Part shown: positions 28,036-36,704 of the stretch, piece after piece
How positions within the stretch are numbered: position 1 is the first letter of the stretch
How the letters are laid out: each line of letters begins with the position of its first letter
From: Variovorax sp. J22G73
GTDB lineage: Bacteria; Pseudomonadota; Gammaproteobacteria; Burkholderiales; Burkholderiaceae_C
NCBI RefSeq assembly: GCF_030317035.1
Contig: NZ_JASZYK010000002.1
Coordinates: 186,001 to 250,000, forward strand
Direction of reading: 5' to 3'
Length of the DNA stretch: 64,000 nucleotides
The notes under the pieces: model-generated
The model's database searches: none
What the model was told of the DNA's origin: nothing
What the model saw: the letters and a program-made list of their open reading frames with translations, nothing else
Position numbers and translations under genes: made by a program

Positions 28036-28868
28036 GCACGATGAAACGCAAGAAACGCATTCCCCTGAACGCCCTGGTGGGCATCGTCGTGGTCGCCCTC
28101 ATCGTGGGCGCCGCGCTGCTGAGCCTGGTGTGGACGCCGCACGACCCGCTGCGCATCAACTTCGGATCGCGCCTGAAGCTGCCCGGCGGCGCCTACCTGC
28201 TGGGCACCGACGAGTTCGGCCGCGACGAGCTCTCGCGGCTCATGGCCGGCGCCGCCACCAGCGTGTGGATCGGCGTGCTGACGGTGGGCTTCTCGATCGT
28301 GGTGGGCAGCATCGTGGGCGTGCTCACGGGCTTCCTGCGCGGCTGGACCGACCGCATCGTGATGGCCTTCAACAACGCGCTGCTGGCCTTTCCCGGCCTG
28401 CTGCTGGCGCTGGGCCTGCTGGCGGTGGTGGGCGCGAACCAGTACGGCATCGTGCTGGCGCTGGGGCTGGCCTACACGCCCTCGGTGACGCGCATCGTGC
28501 GCGGCACGGTGCTGTCGCTGCGCGAAAAGGAGTTCATCGAGTCGTCCCGCGTGCTGGGCAACTCCGAGCTGTACACCATGGTGCGCCACGTGCTGCCCAA
28601 CTGCACCGCGCCGCTCACGGTGCTGGCCACCTCGATGTTCGGCTGGGTGATATTGGCCGAGAGCGCGCTGTCGTTCCTGGGCCTGGGCGTGCCGCCGCCG
28701 GCGCCCACCTGGGGCAACATGCTGGCCTCGGCCCGCCCGTTCATGGCGCAGGCCAGCTACCTCTCGATTCTTCCGGGCCTGTGCATCGCGCTGACGCTGC
28801 TGGGCATCAACCTGCTGGGCGACGCGGTGCGCGACTGGCTCGACCCGCGCATGAAGGGCGTGCAATGA
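28032..28868 (+). CDS. Peptide-type ABC transporter permease (DppC/OppC family)
   Basis: A 278-residue partner permease. It begins MSTMKRKKRIPLNALVGIVVV, followed by a periplasmic segment ending in LLGTDEFGRDELSRL, the DppC/OppC signature. The EAA loop is LSLREKEFIESSRVLGNS near 160, and the end AESALSFLGLGVPPPAPTWGNML is typical. It overlaps the OppB-type gene upstream and the ATPase gene downstream by four bases each. The substrate class is peptides, opines, glutathione or similar; the binding protein and C45 hydrolase suggest an acylated or amide compound. Confidence 0.94.
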   Translation: MSTMKRKKRIPLNALVGIVVVALIVGAALLSLVWTPHDPLRINFGSRLKLPGGAYLLGTDEFGRDELSRLMAGAATSVWIGVLTVGFSIVVGSIVGVLTGFLRGWTDRIVMAFNNALLAFPGLLLALGLLAVVGANQYGIVLALGLAYTPSVTRIVRGTVLSLREKEFIESSRVLGNSELYTMVRHVLPNCTAPLTVLATSMFGWVILAESALSFLGLGVPPPAPTWGNMLASARPFMAQASYLSILPGLCIALTLLGINLLGDAVRDWLDPRMKGVQ

Positions 28869-30538
28869 CCACCACCACAACCCACGGCCCGCTGGTCAGC
28901 GTGGAAGGCCTGACGCTGGCTGTCGGCCACGGCGGCCGCGAGATCGTGCGCAACGTGTCCTTCGACATCGCGCCGGGCGAGATGGTCGGCATCGTCGGCG
29001 AATCGGGCAGCGGCAAGACGCAGGCCGCGCGCGCCCTCATGGGCCTCACGCCGCCGCCGCTGGTGCGCACGGCGGGCCGCATCCTGTTCGAGGGCGAAGA
29101 CCTGGCGCTGGCCAAGCCGGCGCGGCTGCGCGAGCTGCGCGGCGCGCGCGTGGGCATGGTGTTCCAGGAGCCCATGACCTCGCTGAACCCGTCGATGACC
29201 ATCGGCAAGCAGCTGGGCGAGGCGCTGGCGCTGCACCGGCGCGACCTGGGCGCGGCCGCGCGCGAGGCGCGCATTCTCGACATGCTGGCGCGCGTGGGCA
29301 TCCGCGACCCCAAGGGCGCGCTCGCGGCCTGGCCGCACGAGTTCTCGGGCGGCATGCGGCAACGGATGATGCTGGCCTCGGTGATGCTGCTGGAGCCCGC
29401 GCTGCTGATCGCCGACGAGCCCACCACCGCGCTCGACGCCGTGGTGCAGCGCGACGTGCTGGAGCTGATGGTCGGCCTCACGCGCGAGCACCGCACGGCC
29501 GTGCTCATGATCAGCCACGACCTGCCCATGGTCGCGCGCTTCACCCAGCGCATGGTCGTCATGCGCCACGGCGAGGTGAAGGAAACCGGCCGCACCGACG
29601 AGATGCTCGAGCGCCCGAAGCACGACTACACCCGCGAGCTGCTGCAGGCCATGCCGCGCCGCATGCCCGCGCGCCAGGTGCCCGACGAGGCGCCCGTGGT
29701 CGAGGTGCGCAACCTGGTGGTCGACTACGCCGGCCACCGCCGCCTGTTCGCCAAGGCCGTGCCCAAGCGCGCGCTGCACGGCATCGACCTGGTGGTGCGC
29801 CCGCGCGAGGTGGTGGCGGTGGTGGGCGGCTCGGGCTCGGGCAAGACCACGCTGGGCCGCACCATCGCGGGCCTGATCAAGCCGAGCGAAGGCGACATCC
29901 TGTTCCGCGGCCGGCCCATCCTGCGTTCGGACGCGGGCTGGGAAGACTACCGGCTGCAGTGCCAGATGGTGTTCCAGGACCCGTACGCCTCGCTCGATCC
30001 GCGCATGACCATCGGCCAGCTGGTGGGCGAAGGCCTGCGGCTGGTGAAGGGCATGTCGTCGCCCGACAAGGCCCGGCGCGTGGCCGAGGTGCTCGACGAG
30101 GTGGGCCTGGGCACCGCCTATGCGCCGCGCTACGCGCACGAGCTGTCCGGCGGCCAGCGCCAGCGCGTGGCCATTGCGCGCGCCATCGTGCGCCGCCCCG
30201 CTTTCGTGATCGCCGACGAGCCGGTGTCCGCGCTCGATGTGACCGTGCGCGCGCAGGTGCTCGAGCTGTTCGCCGAGCTGCAGAAGCGCCACGGCTTCTC
30301 GTGCCTGTTCATCAGCCACGACCTGGGCGTGGTCGAGCAGGTGGCCGACCGCGTGATCGTGATGCAGGACGGCCGCATCGTCGAGCAAGGCCCGCGCGAC
30401 GCGGTGTTCGACGCGCCGCAGCAGGACTACACGCGCAAGCTGCTGTCCGCCATTCCGGCGCTGGAGCCCACGCCCGCCGGTGGCGTGCGGCTGCGCTGGC
30501 GCTTCGGGGCCGAAACGCCGGTGCCGGCCTTCGCCTGA
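28865..30538 (+). CDS. Fused ABC ATPase (DppD-DppF type) of a peptide-type importer
   Basis: A 557-residue protein with two complete ATPase domains. First: Walker A GESGSGKT 45-52, signature FSGGMRQR 160-167, Walker B LLIADEP 180-186. Second: Walker A GGSGSGKT 321-328, signature LSGGQRQR 427-434, Walker B FVIADEP 447-453. The signature of the first domain (SGGMRQR) is the usual DppD form. HDYTRELLQAMP and QDYTRKLLSAIP end each half. It overlaps the permease gene by four bases. The fusion replaces the two separate ATPases of Dpp/Opp systems and drives import through the preceding permeases. Confidence 0.94.
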   Translation: MTTTTTHGPLVSVEGLTLAVGHGGREIVRNVSFDIAPGEMVGIVGESGSGKTQAARALMGLTPPPLVRTAGRILFEGEDLALAKPARLRELRGARVGMVFQEPMTSLNPSMTIGKQLGEALALHRRDLGAAAREARILDMLARVGIRDPKGALAAWPHEFSGGMRQRMMLASVMLLEPALLIADEPTTALDAVVQRDVLELMVGLTREHRTAVLMISHDLPMVARFTQRMVVMRHGEVKETGRTDEMLERPKHDYTRELLQAMPRRMPARQVPDEAPVVEVRNLVVDYAGHRRLFAKAVPKRALHGIDLVVRPREVVAVVGGSGSGKTTLGRTIAGLIKPSEGDILFRGRPILRSDAGWEDYRLQCQMVFQDPYASLDPRMTIGQLVGEGLRLVKGMSSPDKARRVAEVLDEVGLGTAYAPRYAHELSGGQRQRVAIARAIVRRPAFVIADEPVSALDVTVRAQVLELFAELQKRHGFSCLFISHDLGVVEQVADRVIVMQDGRIVEQGPRDAVFDAPQQDYTRKLLSAIPALEPTPAGGVRLRWRFGAETPVPAFA

Positions 30539-30569
30539 TTTCTTTGTCTTTGAACCGCAGGAGTCCCTC

Positions 30570-32144
30570 ATGCCCCGCTTCACCCTTCGCCGCGCCGCCC
30601 TCGCCGCCGTTCCCGCGGCCTGCCTGGCCGCATCGGCCGCCTTCGCGCAGACCACCGTCACCGTGGCGCAGCCCGCCGACATCCGCTCCACCAACCCCGG
30701 CGTGAACCGCGACAACACCACCGACGGCGTGCTGCTCAACGTGGTCGAGGGGTTGGTCGGCTACCGCGCGGACGGCAGCGTGGGCCCGCTGCTGGCGCAG
30801 TCGGTCGATGTGTCGGCCGACGGCCTCACCTACACCTTCAAGCTGCGCAAGGGCGTGAAGTTCCACAACGACGCGCCGCTCACCGCCGCCGACGTGGCCT
30901 GGAACTGGAAGCGCTACATGGACCCGAAGACCGACTGGCGCTGCACCAGCGAGTACGACGGGCGCAACGGCCTGAAGGTGGTGGACACCGCCACGCCCGA
31001 CGACGCCACCTTCGTCATGAAGATCAACAAGCCCTCGGCCGTGTTCCTGGACACGCTCGCGCGCACCGACTGCGGCATGACGGCCATCCTGCACAAGAGC
31101 TCGCTGAAGGCCGACGGCAGCTGGGACAAGCCGGTGGGCACCGGCCCCTTCAAGTTCGGCGAATGGAAGCGCGGCGAGTACGTGACGCTCACGGCCTTCA
31201 AGGGCTACACCTCGTCGCCCGGCGCCACCAGGTCCGACGGCTACACCGGCCTGAAGGCGCCGCTGGTGGACACGGTCAGGTTCCTGGTGGTGCCCGATGC
31301 GGCCACGGCCGCGGCCGGCCTGAAATCGGGCGCGATCGACGCCGGGCAGATCACGTCGAGCGACGCGCAGGAGCTGAAGACCGACCGCAACCTCACGGTG
31401 CAGGCGCCGCCCGAGGCCATCAAGAACGTGCTGCTGATCCAGACGCGCGACCCGCTGCTGAAGAACCAGAAGCTGCGCCAGGCCATCGCGGCCTCGCTGG
31501 ACATCGAGCAGATCGTGGCGGCCGCCTCCGAAGGGCTGGGCGCGGTGAACAACTCGGCCATCCACAAGGGCTCGGCCTTCTACAGCGCCGCGCAGAAGAA
31601 GGGCTGGCACTACGACCCGGCGCAGGCCGCCAAGCTGCTGCGCGAGGCCGGCTACAAGGGCGAGAAGATCACCATCCAGACCAACAAGCGCGCCCACGTG
31701 CCCAGCTACACGGTGGCCGTGCTGGCGCAGGCCATGATGCAGGCGGTGGGCATCAACGCGCAGATCGAGGTGCTCGAATGGGCCACGCAGCTCGACCGCT
31801 ACAACAGCGGCAACTACCAGATGAGTTCGTTCAGCTATTCGTCGCGGCTGGACCCGGCGCTGAGCTACGAGCAGTTCTCCGGCCCCAAGGACAAGCAGGC
31901 GCGCAAGGTGTGGGAAGACCCGCAGGCGCTGAAGCTCATCGACGACAGCTTCACCGAGGCCGACCCGAAGAAGCGCCAGGTGCTGTTCGACCAGATCCAC
32001 GCGCAGATGATCCAGCAGGTGCCCATGGTGATGCTGTTCAACGGCATCGACGCCTGGGCGGTGCGCAAGCGCGTGAGCGGCTTTGCGGTGTGGGAAGGCA
32101 AGCCCCGCCTGTGGGGCGTGTCGGTCACGGCGACGCGCGGCTGA
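30570..32144 (+). CDS. ABC transporter substrate-binding protein, family 5
   Basis: A 524-residue periplasmic binding protein of the DppA/OppA type. The signal peptide MPRFTLRRAALAAVPAACLAA... ends with AFA near residue 25. Family 5 signatures are VVEGLVGYRADGSVGPLLAQSVDVSADGLTYTF, KFHNDAPLTAADVAW, and ending regions with DPALSYEQFSGP. CAGGAG lies upstream of the start. It closes the hydrolase-importer operon. Its last 20 bases overlap the 3' end of the converging glycosyltransferase gene. Substrate unknown. Confidence 0.94.
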   Translation: MPRFTLRRAALAAVPAACLAASAAFAQTTVTVAQPADIRSTNPGVNRDNTTDGVLLNVVEGLVGYRADGSVGPLLAQSVDVSADGLTYTFKLRKGVKFHNDAPLTAADVAWNWKRYMDPKTDWRCTSEYDGRNGLKVVDTATPDDATFVMKINKPSAVFLDTLARTDCGMTAILHKSSLKADGSWDKPVGTGPFKFGEWKRGEYVTLTAFKGYTSSPGATRSDGYTGLKAPLVDTVRFLVVPDAATAAAGLKSGAIDAGQITSSDAQELKTDRNLTVQAPPEAIKNVLLIQTRDPLLKNQKLRQAIAASLDIEQIVAAASEGLGAVNNSAIHKGSAFYSAAQKKGWHYDPAQAAKLLREAGYKGEKITIQTNKRAHVPSYTVAVLAQAMMQAVGINAQIEVLEWATQLDRYNSGNYQMSSFSYSSRLDPALSYEQFSGPKDKQARKVWEDPQALKLIDDSFTEADPKKRQVLFDQIHAQMIQQVPMVMLFNGIDAWAVRKRVSGFAVWEGKPRLWGVSVTATRG

Positions 32145-32874
32145 AGCCCAGCAACGGCATCGGGACCGGCACGGGAACAGGCATCGACAACGGCACCGGC
32201 ACTACCGGTGCCAGCGCGGCCACCATGGCCAGCAGCGTGTCGCCGAAGCCGCCGCGCGCGCGTGCGTCGGTGCGGGCGCTGGTGGTCACGCGGGGGCCGG
32301 CGCTCCAGGCGATGCGCGCGCCGATGGCCGTGAGCGACTCGACCAGCGCCACGTCTTCGCTGCAGGCCAGCGGCGCGAAGCCGCCGGCGCGGCGGTAGGC
32401 CTCGGCGGCCACGCCGAGGTTGGCGCCGTGCACATGCCGGTGGCCGTCGGCGTGCGTGTAGCGGCTGTCGAAATGCGCCTGCACGCGCTCGCCTTCCGTG
32501 CCGTGCACGCTCCAGTCTTCCACCGCCACGCAGCCGCACACCGCGTCGGCCTGCTCCGCGAGCTGCATCACCAGCCAGTCGGGCGAGACCACGGTGTCGG
32601 CGTCGGTGAAGGCGAGCCAGCGCGCGCCGGCCTCGATGCACAGCTCGGCCCCGCGCGCGCGGGCAATGCCCACGTTGCGCGCCGCCAATGACAAGCGCGC
32701 CACGCCGTGCGCGAGCACCACGTCTTCCGTGGCGTCGCTGCAGCTGTCGAGCACGACCACCACTTCCACCGCTTCTCCGGCCAGCGCCGGGTGCGCCGCC
32801 GCCAGCTGCACGGCGGCCAGCGCGGCGCCGATGCGTTCGCACTCGTTGTGCGCGGGAATGACGACGCCGATCAC
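32125..32874 (-). CDS. Glycosyltransferase family 2 protein
   Basis: A 249-residue GT-A-fold glycosyltransferase. The nucleotide-sugar site begins VVIPAHNECERIGAAL, with the metal-binding DxD in FTDADTVV near residue 91. The GTG start at 32874 overlaps the methyltransferase stop (GTGA). No membrane helix is evident, except a Pro/Val-rich C-terminal tail (VPVPLSMPVPVPVPMP) of low complexity, which overlaps the end of the binding-protein gene by 20 bases. It is the last gene of a tightly overlapping operon with an acyl-CoA dehydrogenase, a PIG-L deacetylase and a methyltransferase. The acceptor is unknown. Confidence 0.88.
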   Translation of the reverse strand: MIGVVIPAHNECERIGAALAAVQLAAAHPALAGEAVEVVVVLDSCSDATEDVVLAHGVARLSLAARNVGIARARGAELCIEAGARWLAFTDADTVVSPDWLVMQLAEQADAVCGCVAVEDWSVHGTEGERVQAHFDSRYTHADGHRHVHGANLGVAAEAYRRAGGFAPLACSEDVALVESLTAIGARIAWSAGPRVTTSARTDARARGGFGDTLLAMVAALAPVVPVPLSMPVPVPVPMPLLGFSRASP

Positions 32875-33524
32875 CGGATGCCCTCCCGCTGCGCCACCGA
32901 GCGCGCGTCGCGCGACCACAGCTGCAGCACGAAATCGTCTTCCTCGTGCAGCACGAGGCGTGCGAGCCCCAGCTCGGCGAGGATGCCCTGCACGTCCTTC
33001 GTGGCGAGGCTGCGCTGTTCGAAGTCGGGCCGCCAGTCGCAGGCGACCAGCGTGCCGTCGTCGTCCAGCGACAGCGCGCAGCACTCTGCCACGCGCTGCA
33101 TGTCGCTGCGCGGCAGGAAGTAGCCGACCTCGCTGAGCACGATCAGGTCGAAGCCGCCGGCGTCGTGCGGCCATTCGGACGGCAGCGTGTGGCGCGCGAC
33201 CTGCACGTTGGGCAGGGCTTCGGTGCGCTGGCGGGCCAGCGCGACGGCCTGCGCGTTGAAGTCACTGGCCAGCAGTTCGTCGCAGCGCTGCGCGAGCGCG
33301 AGCGTGAGCTCGCCGATGCCGCAGCCGGGTTCGTAGGCGCGGCGAAAGCGCGGCTGCGGCAAGGCGGCCAGCAGCACGGCGCGCTTGCGGGCCTCGTACC
33401 AGCGCTGGCGCGAGGCGTAGGGGTCGTCGCTGGCGGCGTAGAGGGCGTCGAAGTACGGGCGCTGGTCCCGATCCTGGTCCTGCTGGCCCTGATGGCCCTG
33501 CGCCTTTTCGGCGGGCCCGCTCAC
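32871..33524 (-). CDS. Class I SAM-dependent methyltransferase (NodS-like)
   Basis: A 217-residue methyltransferase. After a Gln-rich start (HQGQQDQDRDQ), PYFDALYAASDDPYASRQRWYEARKRAVLLAAL leads into the SAM loop YEPGCGIGELTLALA near 60, and later FDLIVLSEVGYFL near 120. This arrangement is that of NodS-type N-methyltransferases acting on glucosamine derivatives. The GTG start at 33524 overlaps the PIG-L stop by GTGA. PIG-L deacetylation followed by N-methylation of the exposed amine is a reasonable pathway, but it is an inference. Confidence 0.88.
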   Translation of the reverse strand: MSGPAEKAQGHQGQQDQDRDQRPYFDALYAASDDPYASRQRWYEARKRAVLLAALPQPRFRRAYEPGCGIGELTLALAQRCDELLASDFNAQAVALARQRTEALPNVQVARHTLPSEWPHDAGGFDLIVLSEVGYFLPRSDMQRVAECCALSLDDDGTLVACDWRPDFEQRSLATKDVQGILAELGLARLVLHEEDDFVLQLWSRDARSVAQREGIR

Positions 33525-34279
33525 AGGAACACCACTTCGTAAGGCCGCGCCGCGCGCTCGACGGTGGTGGCCCGCAGCACCGGGCCGGAGCCGGTGGACG
33601 CATCGCGCCGCAACTGGCTGGTAAAGGCCTGCACGGCGGCGCGCTTGCGGCGCACGGCCTCGGCGCTCAGCGGCAGGCGAAAGGCGTTCTTCCACGGCAT
33701 GCGGCTGTCGCCGGGGCGGGACCAGTGCCAGCCCCACACCGGCACCTCGACCAGCCGCGCGCCGGCGCTGGCCGCGGCCAGCGCGCAGGCCTCGCCGGTG
33801 ACCTCGTGGTCGGGGTGGCCGTCTTGCCGCCAGGTGGTAAAGACCACGTCGCCCGGGCGCAGCAGCGACACCAGCTGCGCCGCGAGCAAGGCGCGCATGT
33901 CCTTGAGGCCGCCGTCGGGCAGGCCGAGCCGCGCCGGCGCGATGGACAGGCCCAGCCGGCGCAAGGCGCGCAGGCTTTCTCGCGGACGGGCCTGCGCCAG
34001 CCGCTCGGCCGACCATTCGGTCGAGCCGCTGTGGCTGGCGGTGCCGTCGGTCACTGCGATCACCTCGACCGGCGTGCCGCTGTCGGCCAGTTGCGCCAGC
34101 AGGCCGCCCACCGAGAGCACCTCGTCGTCGGGGTGCGGCGCGACGACCACCGCGCGCGAGCCCTCGGGCACCAGCGCGCGCAGGTCGATGTGCGGCAACT
34201 CGGCCAGGCCCGGCCAGCGGTGCCATTCGGCTTCGGTGGTGCCTTCGCCCCGGATGGCGCGGCGCTCTACAGGGTCCAT
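33521..34279 (-). CDS. PIG-L family deacetylase
   Basis: A 252-residue zinc-dependent N-acetylglucosamine-type deacetylase. The catalytic/zinc motif APHPDDE is at residues 47-53 and the second zinc histidine motif HPDHE at 155-159. It has no signal peptide, so it is cytoplasmic. PIG-L enzymes remove the N-acetyl group from GlcNAc attached to inositol, bacillithiol or mycothiol precursors, or antibiotics. It overlaps the dehydrogenase gene by 13 bases and the methyltransferase gene by four. It probably exposes the amine of a GlcNAc-like unit in a small glycoconjugate. Confidence 0.9.
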   Translation of the reverse strand: MDPVERRAIRGEGTTEAEWHRWPGLAELPHIDLRALVPEGSRAVVVAPHPDDEVLSVGGLLAQLADSGTPVEVIAVTDGTASHSGSTEWSAERLAQARPRESLRALRRLGLSIAPARLGLPDGGLKDMRALLAAQLVSLLRPGDVVFTTWRQDGHPDHEVTGEACALAAASAGARLVEVPVWGWHWSRPGDSRMPWKNAFRLPLSAEAVRRKRAAVQAFTSQLRRDASTGSGPVLRATTVERAARPYEVVFL

Positions 34280-35310
34280 GACGCGGTCTCCTCTTCAGAT
34301 GTCTGGGTGGCCAGCTGGCCGAGCGCCGCGAGGTCGCGCTCGGCGTGGCTCTGGCGCAGGAACACGGGCAGGTCGGCCATGGCCTGCGCGAACTGCGGGT
34401 CGCGGCACAGCGGGCCGGCACCGACCGCGCGGCCGGCGTGCCGCATCACCTCGGTAGCGGCCTGCTCGACGGCCAGGCGCGCGCGCATCGCGACGCGCTG
34501 GGCGTTGTCTTGCGGGTGGCGGTCGATCCAGTCGGCGGTTTCGCGCAGCAACGCGGCGGCGCCGCCCAGCGCCACCTCGATGGCGCCCAGGTGCGCGAGC
34601 CGGTGCGCGTCGGCCTTCGGGCCCGTGCCCTTGCGCACCTGGCGCGCGATGCCCAGCGCGCCGCCGAACCAGCACGCTGCAATGCCCGCGCCGCCCTGCC
34701 AGAAGCCGGGCCGGCGCACGTAGTCGCCGGGCTGGCCGATCTGCATCGCGCGCGCGCCGTCGAAGCTCACGTCGACGCTCGCGCTCGCGGCCATGCCGAC
34801 GGCATGCCAGCCCTCGCCGGTGACGCACACGCCGGGCTGGGTCATGGACACGGCCGCCAGGCACGGTTCGCCGGCCGTGTTCCAGCCGCTGACCACCGCG
34901 TGCGTCACGCTGGCCGCGCCGGAGCACCAGGCTTTGGTGCCGTGCATGCGAAGGGTCAGCCCTGCGCCGTTGCTGTCGTTTTTGCCGTCTGCGTCGGCCG
35001 GCCGGAACACCACTTTCGCGTCCGGCGGCTCGGCGCACCACGTGCCCCAGCGCGCGCCAGGCGGCGTCGCCGGTGCGCCACCGAGTTCGGCCAGGATGGC
35101 GAGCGCGTCCGTGTGGCCCTCGAAGAGCTTGACCAGCGACAGGTCGTGCGCGGCCACGGCCGCCAGCACCCGCCAGCGCGCGAGCGTGTGGCCCGAGCCC
35201 GGTCGCGGCAGCACGTCGATGCCCGCTTCAACGAGGTGGCCCAACGACAGGCCGCGGCCGTGCCGAAGCGCCAGGGGGGTGAGGACATCGGCGGGAACGG
35301 GATCGAACAT
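34267..35310 (-). CDS. Acyl-CoA dehydrogenase-like protein
   Basis: A 347-residue flavoprotein of the acyl-CoA dehydrogenase fold, about 30-40 residues shorter than typical members. The middle domain has LRMHGTKAWCSGAASVTHAVVSG, and MTQPGVCVTGEGWHAVGMAASASVDVSF. The C-terminal helical bundle follows (AHLGAIEVALGGAAALLRETADWI). I could not identify a catalytic glutamate with confidence; it may oxidise a non-fatty substrate or serve as an oxygenase-type flavoenzyme. It is the first gene of the operon with PIG-L, methyltransferase and glycosyltransferase genes. Confidence 0.8.
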   Translation of the reverse strand: MFDPVPADVLTPLALRHGRGLSLGHLVEAGIDVLPRPGSGHTLARWRVLAAVAAHDLSLVKLFEGHTDALAILAELGGAPATPPGARWGTWCAEPPDAKVVFRPADADGKNDSNGAGLTLRMHGTKAWCSGAASVTHAVVSGWNTAGEPCLAAVSMTQPGVCVTGEGWHAVGMAASASVDVSFDGARAMQIGQPGDYVRRPGFWQGGAGIAACWFGGALGIARQVRKGTGPKADAHRLAHLGAIEVALGGAAALLRETADWIDRHPQDNAQRVAMRARLAVEQAATEVMRHAGRAVGAGPLCRDPQFAQAMADLPVFLRQSHAERDLAALGQLATQTSEEETASWTL

Positions 35311-35487
35311 GGCCTGACGTTAGGCAGGCTATGGGGGTGGGCTCGTCGGCAAGCAGCGTCGTGGCTTGTAGGAGCCGAGCCGCCGCGCGGGTTGCCGGAG
35401 GCGGTGTCGGCCGATCGTCGCGGCACCCGCCGTGGAACGCTCGCGAAAACGGCCGCAGAACCGGCCGCAGAGCCGGCGCGCGGAAAG

Positions 35488-36090
35488 CTAGGCGCTCGCC
35501 AGCACCTGCGCGAGGTCCGCCTTCAGCGAGGTCGCGCGCTCGGGCGCTCGCGCCAGCCCCGCATCGACCAGCGCCTGCGCCCGCTCGCGGTCGCCCAGGT
35601 GCGCGGCAATGCGGGCCAGGTGCAGCGCGGTGCGCGCGTGGATGCCGTTCGGGTCGGTCTCGCGAAGCAGCTGCTCGAAGCTTTGCGGGTAGCTGCCATG
35701 CCGGGCAAAGAAGGCGCGGCCCGGGCCGCTCCATTCGCTCACGATGAACTCGACGCTTTCCTCCGCCTCTTCCTTCGACGCGCCATAGGCCCAGCCGAAG
35801 GCTTCGCCCGGCGGCGGGTGCATGCGGTCGCGGAACACGCAGTGCGCTTCCTCGATGTCCCGCGGCGCGACCTGCCCGCCGCCCTCGGTCGGCAAAAAGG
35901 CCAGGTGCGCGCCGAGGTTCAGGTAGCAAGCCCCTCCTCCTCTCGCGCCGCTGGCCCCCTGCACATTGAACACATGGACCACCGGGCCGTCGATGCGGCG
36001 CAGCGTCTGGCCGGTGCCCTCGAAGCCTTCGGCCTTGAGCACGGGGAACAGCTTCTTTTCGAGGAGCCTGAGAAAGGTCGCGCGGTTCAT
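35488..36090 (-). CDS. DUF4304-like protein
   Basis: A 200-residue protein of unknown function. The start MNRATFLRLLEKKLFPVLKAEGFEGTGQTLRR and the VVHVFNVQGA segment resemble DUF4304 proteins. The C-terminal 60 residues are helical and resemble a tetratricopeptide-like pair (NGIHARTALHLARIAAHLGD, RAQALVDAGLARAPE). I start it at 36090 so that it overlaps alkB by four bases (ATGA); the longer frame is antisense or alkB sequence. It is therefore the third gene of the helicase-alkB operon. A role in DNA repair is suggested only by this position. Confidence 0.75.
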   Translation of the reverse strand: MNRATFLRLLEKKLFPVLKAEGFEGTGQTLRRIDGPVVHVFNVQGASGARGGGACYLNLGAHLAFLPTEGGGQVAPRDIEEAHCVFRDRMHPPPGEAFGWAYGASKEEAEESVEFIVSEWSGPGRAFFARHGSYPQSFEQLLRETDPNGIHARTALHLARIAAHLGDRERAQALVDAGLARAPERATSLKADLAQVLASA

Positions 36091-36704
36091 GGGCTGGGTC
36101 GTCTCCGGGTACGCAGGGTGATCGAGTATCGCAAGCCCTCCGTCGGCGCGATGGCGTGCTGCCAAGCCCACCGCGCCGGCCCGCGCAGCACGTACACCGA
36201 GCGCGGCTCGATCAGGAACTCGAGCGTGGCCGGCCCCGATGCCGCCGCACCCGGCACGTACGGCCTGAACTGCATCACCGCATCGCCGTGCAGCGAGACG
36301 CCGACGATGTCCTCGAAGTCCGGCACGTCGCGGTGCCAGCCCAGCGGCGTGCCGGGCCGGTACTCGGCGATGAGCGCGTGCGTGAGGTCTTCGGGCGCGA
36401 TGCCGGCCCACGCGGCCGCCTTGTCGCGCAGCGGGTGCAGCTCGGCGGGCATCGGCGCGCCCGGCTTGAGGCGGTTGGTGTCGAAGTCGTAGCTGCCGCC
36501 AAAGCCGATGCCGCGCCGGCGCGCCGTGTATTCCTTGTAGCGCATCTCCTTCAGCGGCCAGCCCTGCACCAGGCGCAGCAGCCCGGCCTCTTCGTCGCGC
36601 GAGAGAAAGCCGTTTTCGTAGCGCAGCCCTTCGATGGCCGCGACCGGCGCCTGGCCGAACAGGTCGGGCTGGCCGGCGTGCTCCAGGCGTCTAGCGGCGC
36701 GCAT
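36087..36704 (-). CDS. alkB: AlkB-type alpha-ketoglutarate-dependent dioxygenase
   Basis: A 205-residue Fe(II)/2-oxoglutarate oxygenase that repairs 1-methyladenine and 3-methylcytosine by oxidative demethylation. The iron ligands are H124 and D126 (GWHRDVPDF) and H183 (WQHAI); the 2-oxoglutarate-binding arginines are R192 and R198 (LRYSITLRTR). It is closer to the ALKBH2/3-like bacterial group than to E. coli AlkB, judging by the RYKEYTARRRGIGFGGSYDF segment. It overlaps the helicase gene by 14 bases and the next gene by four. There is no ada-like gene nearby; control probably comes from the LexA-box promoter of the operon. Confidence 0.9.
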   Translation of the reverse strand: MRAARRLEHAGQPDLFGQAPVAAIEGLRYENGFLSRDEEAGLLRLVQGWPLKEMRYKEYTARRRGIGFGGSYDFDTNRLKPGAPMPAELHPLRDKAAAWAGIAPEDLTHALIAEYRPGTPLGWHRDVPDFEDIVGVSLHGDAVMQFRPYVPGAAASGPATLEFLIEPRSVYVLRGPARWAWQHAIAPTEGLRYSITLRTRRRPSP

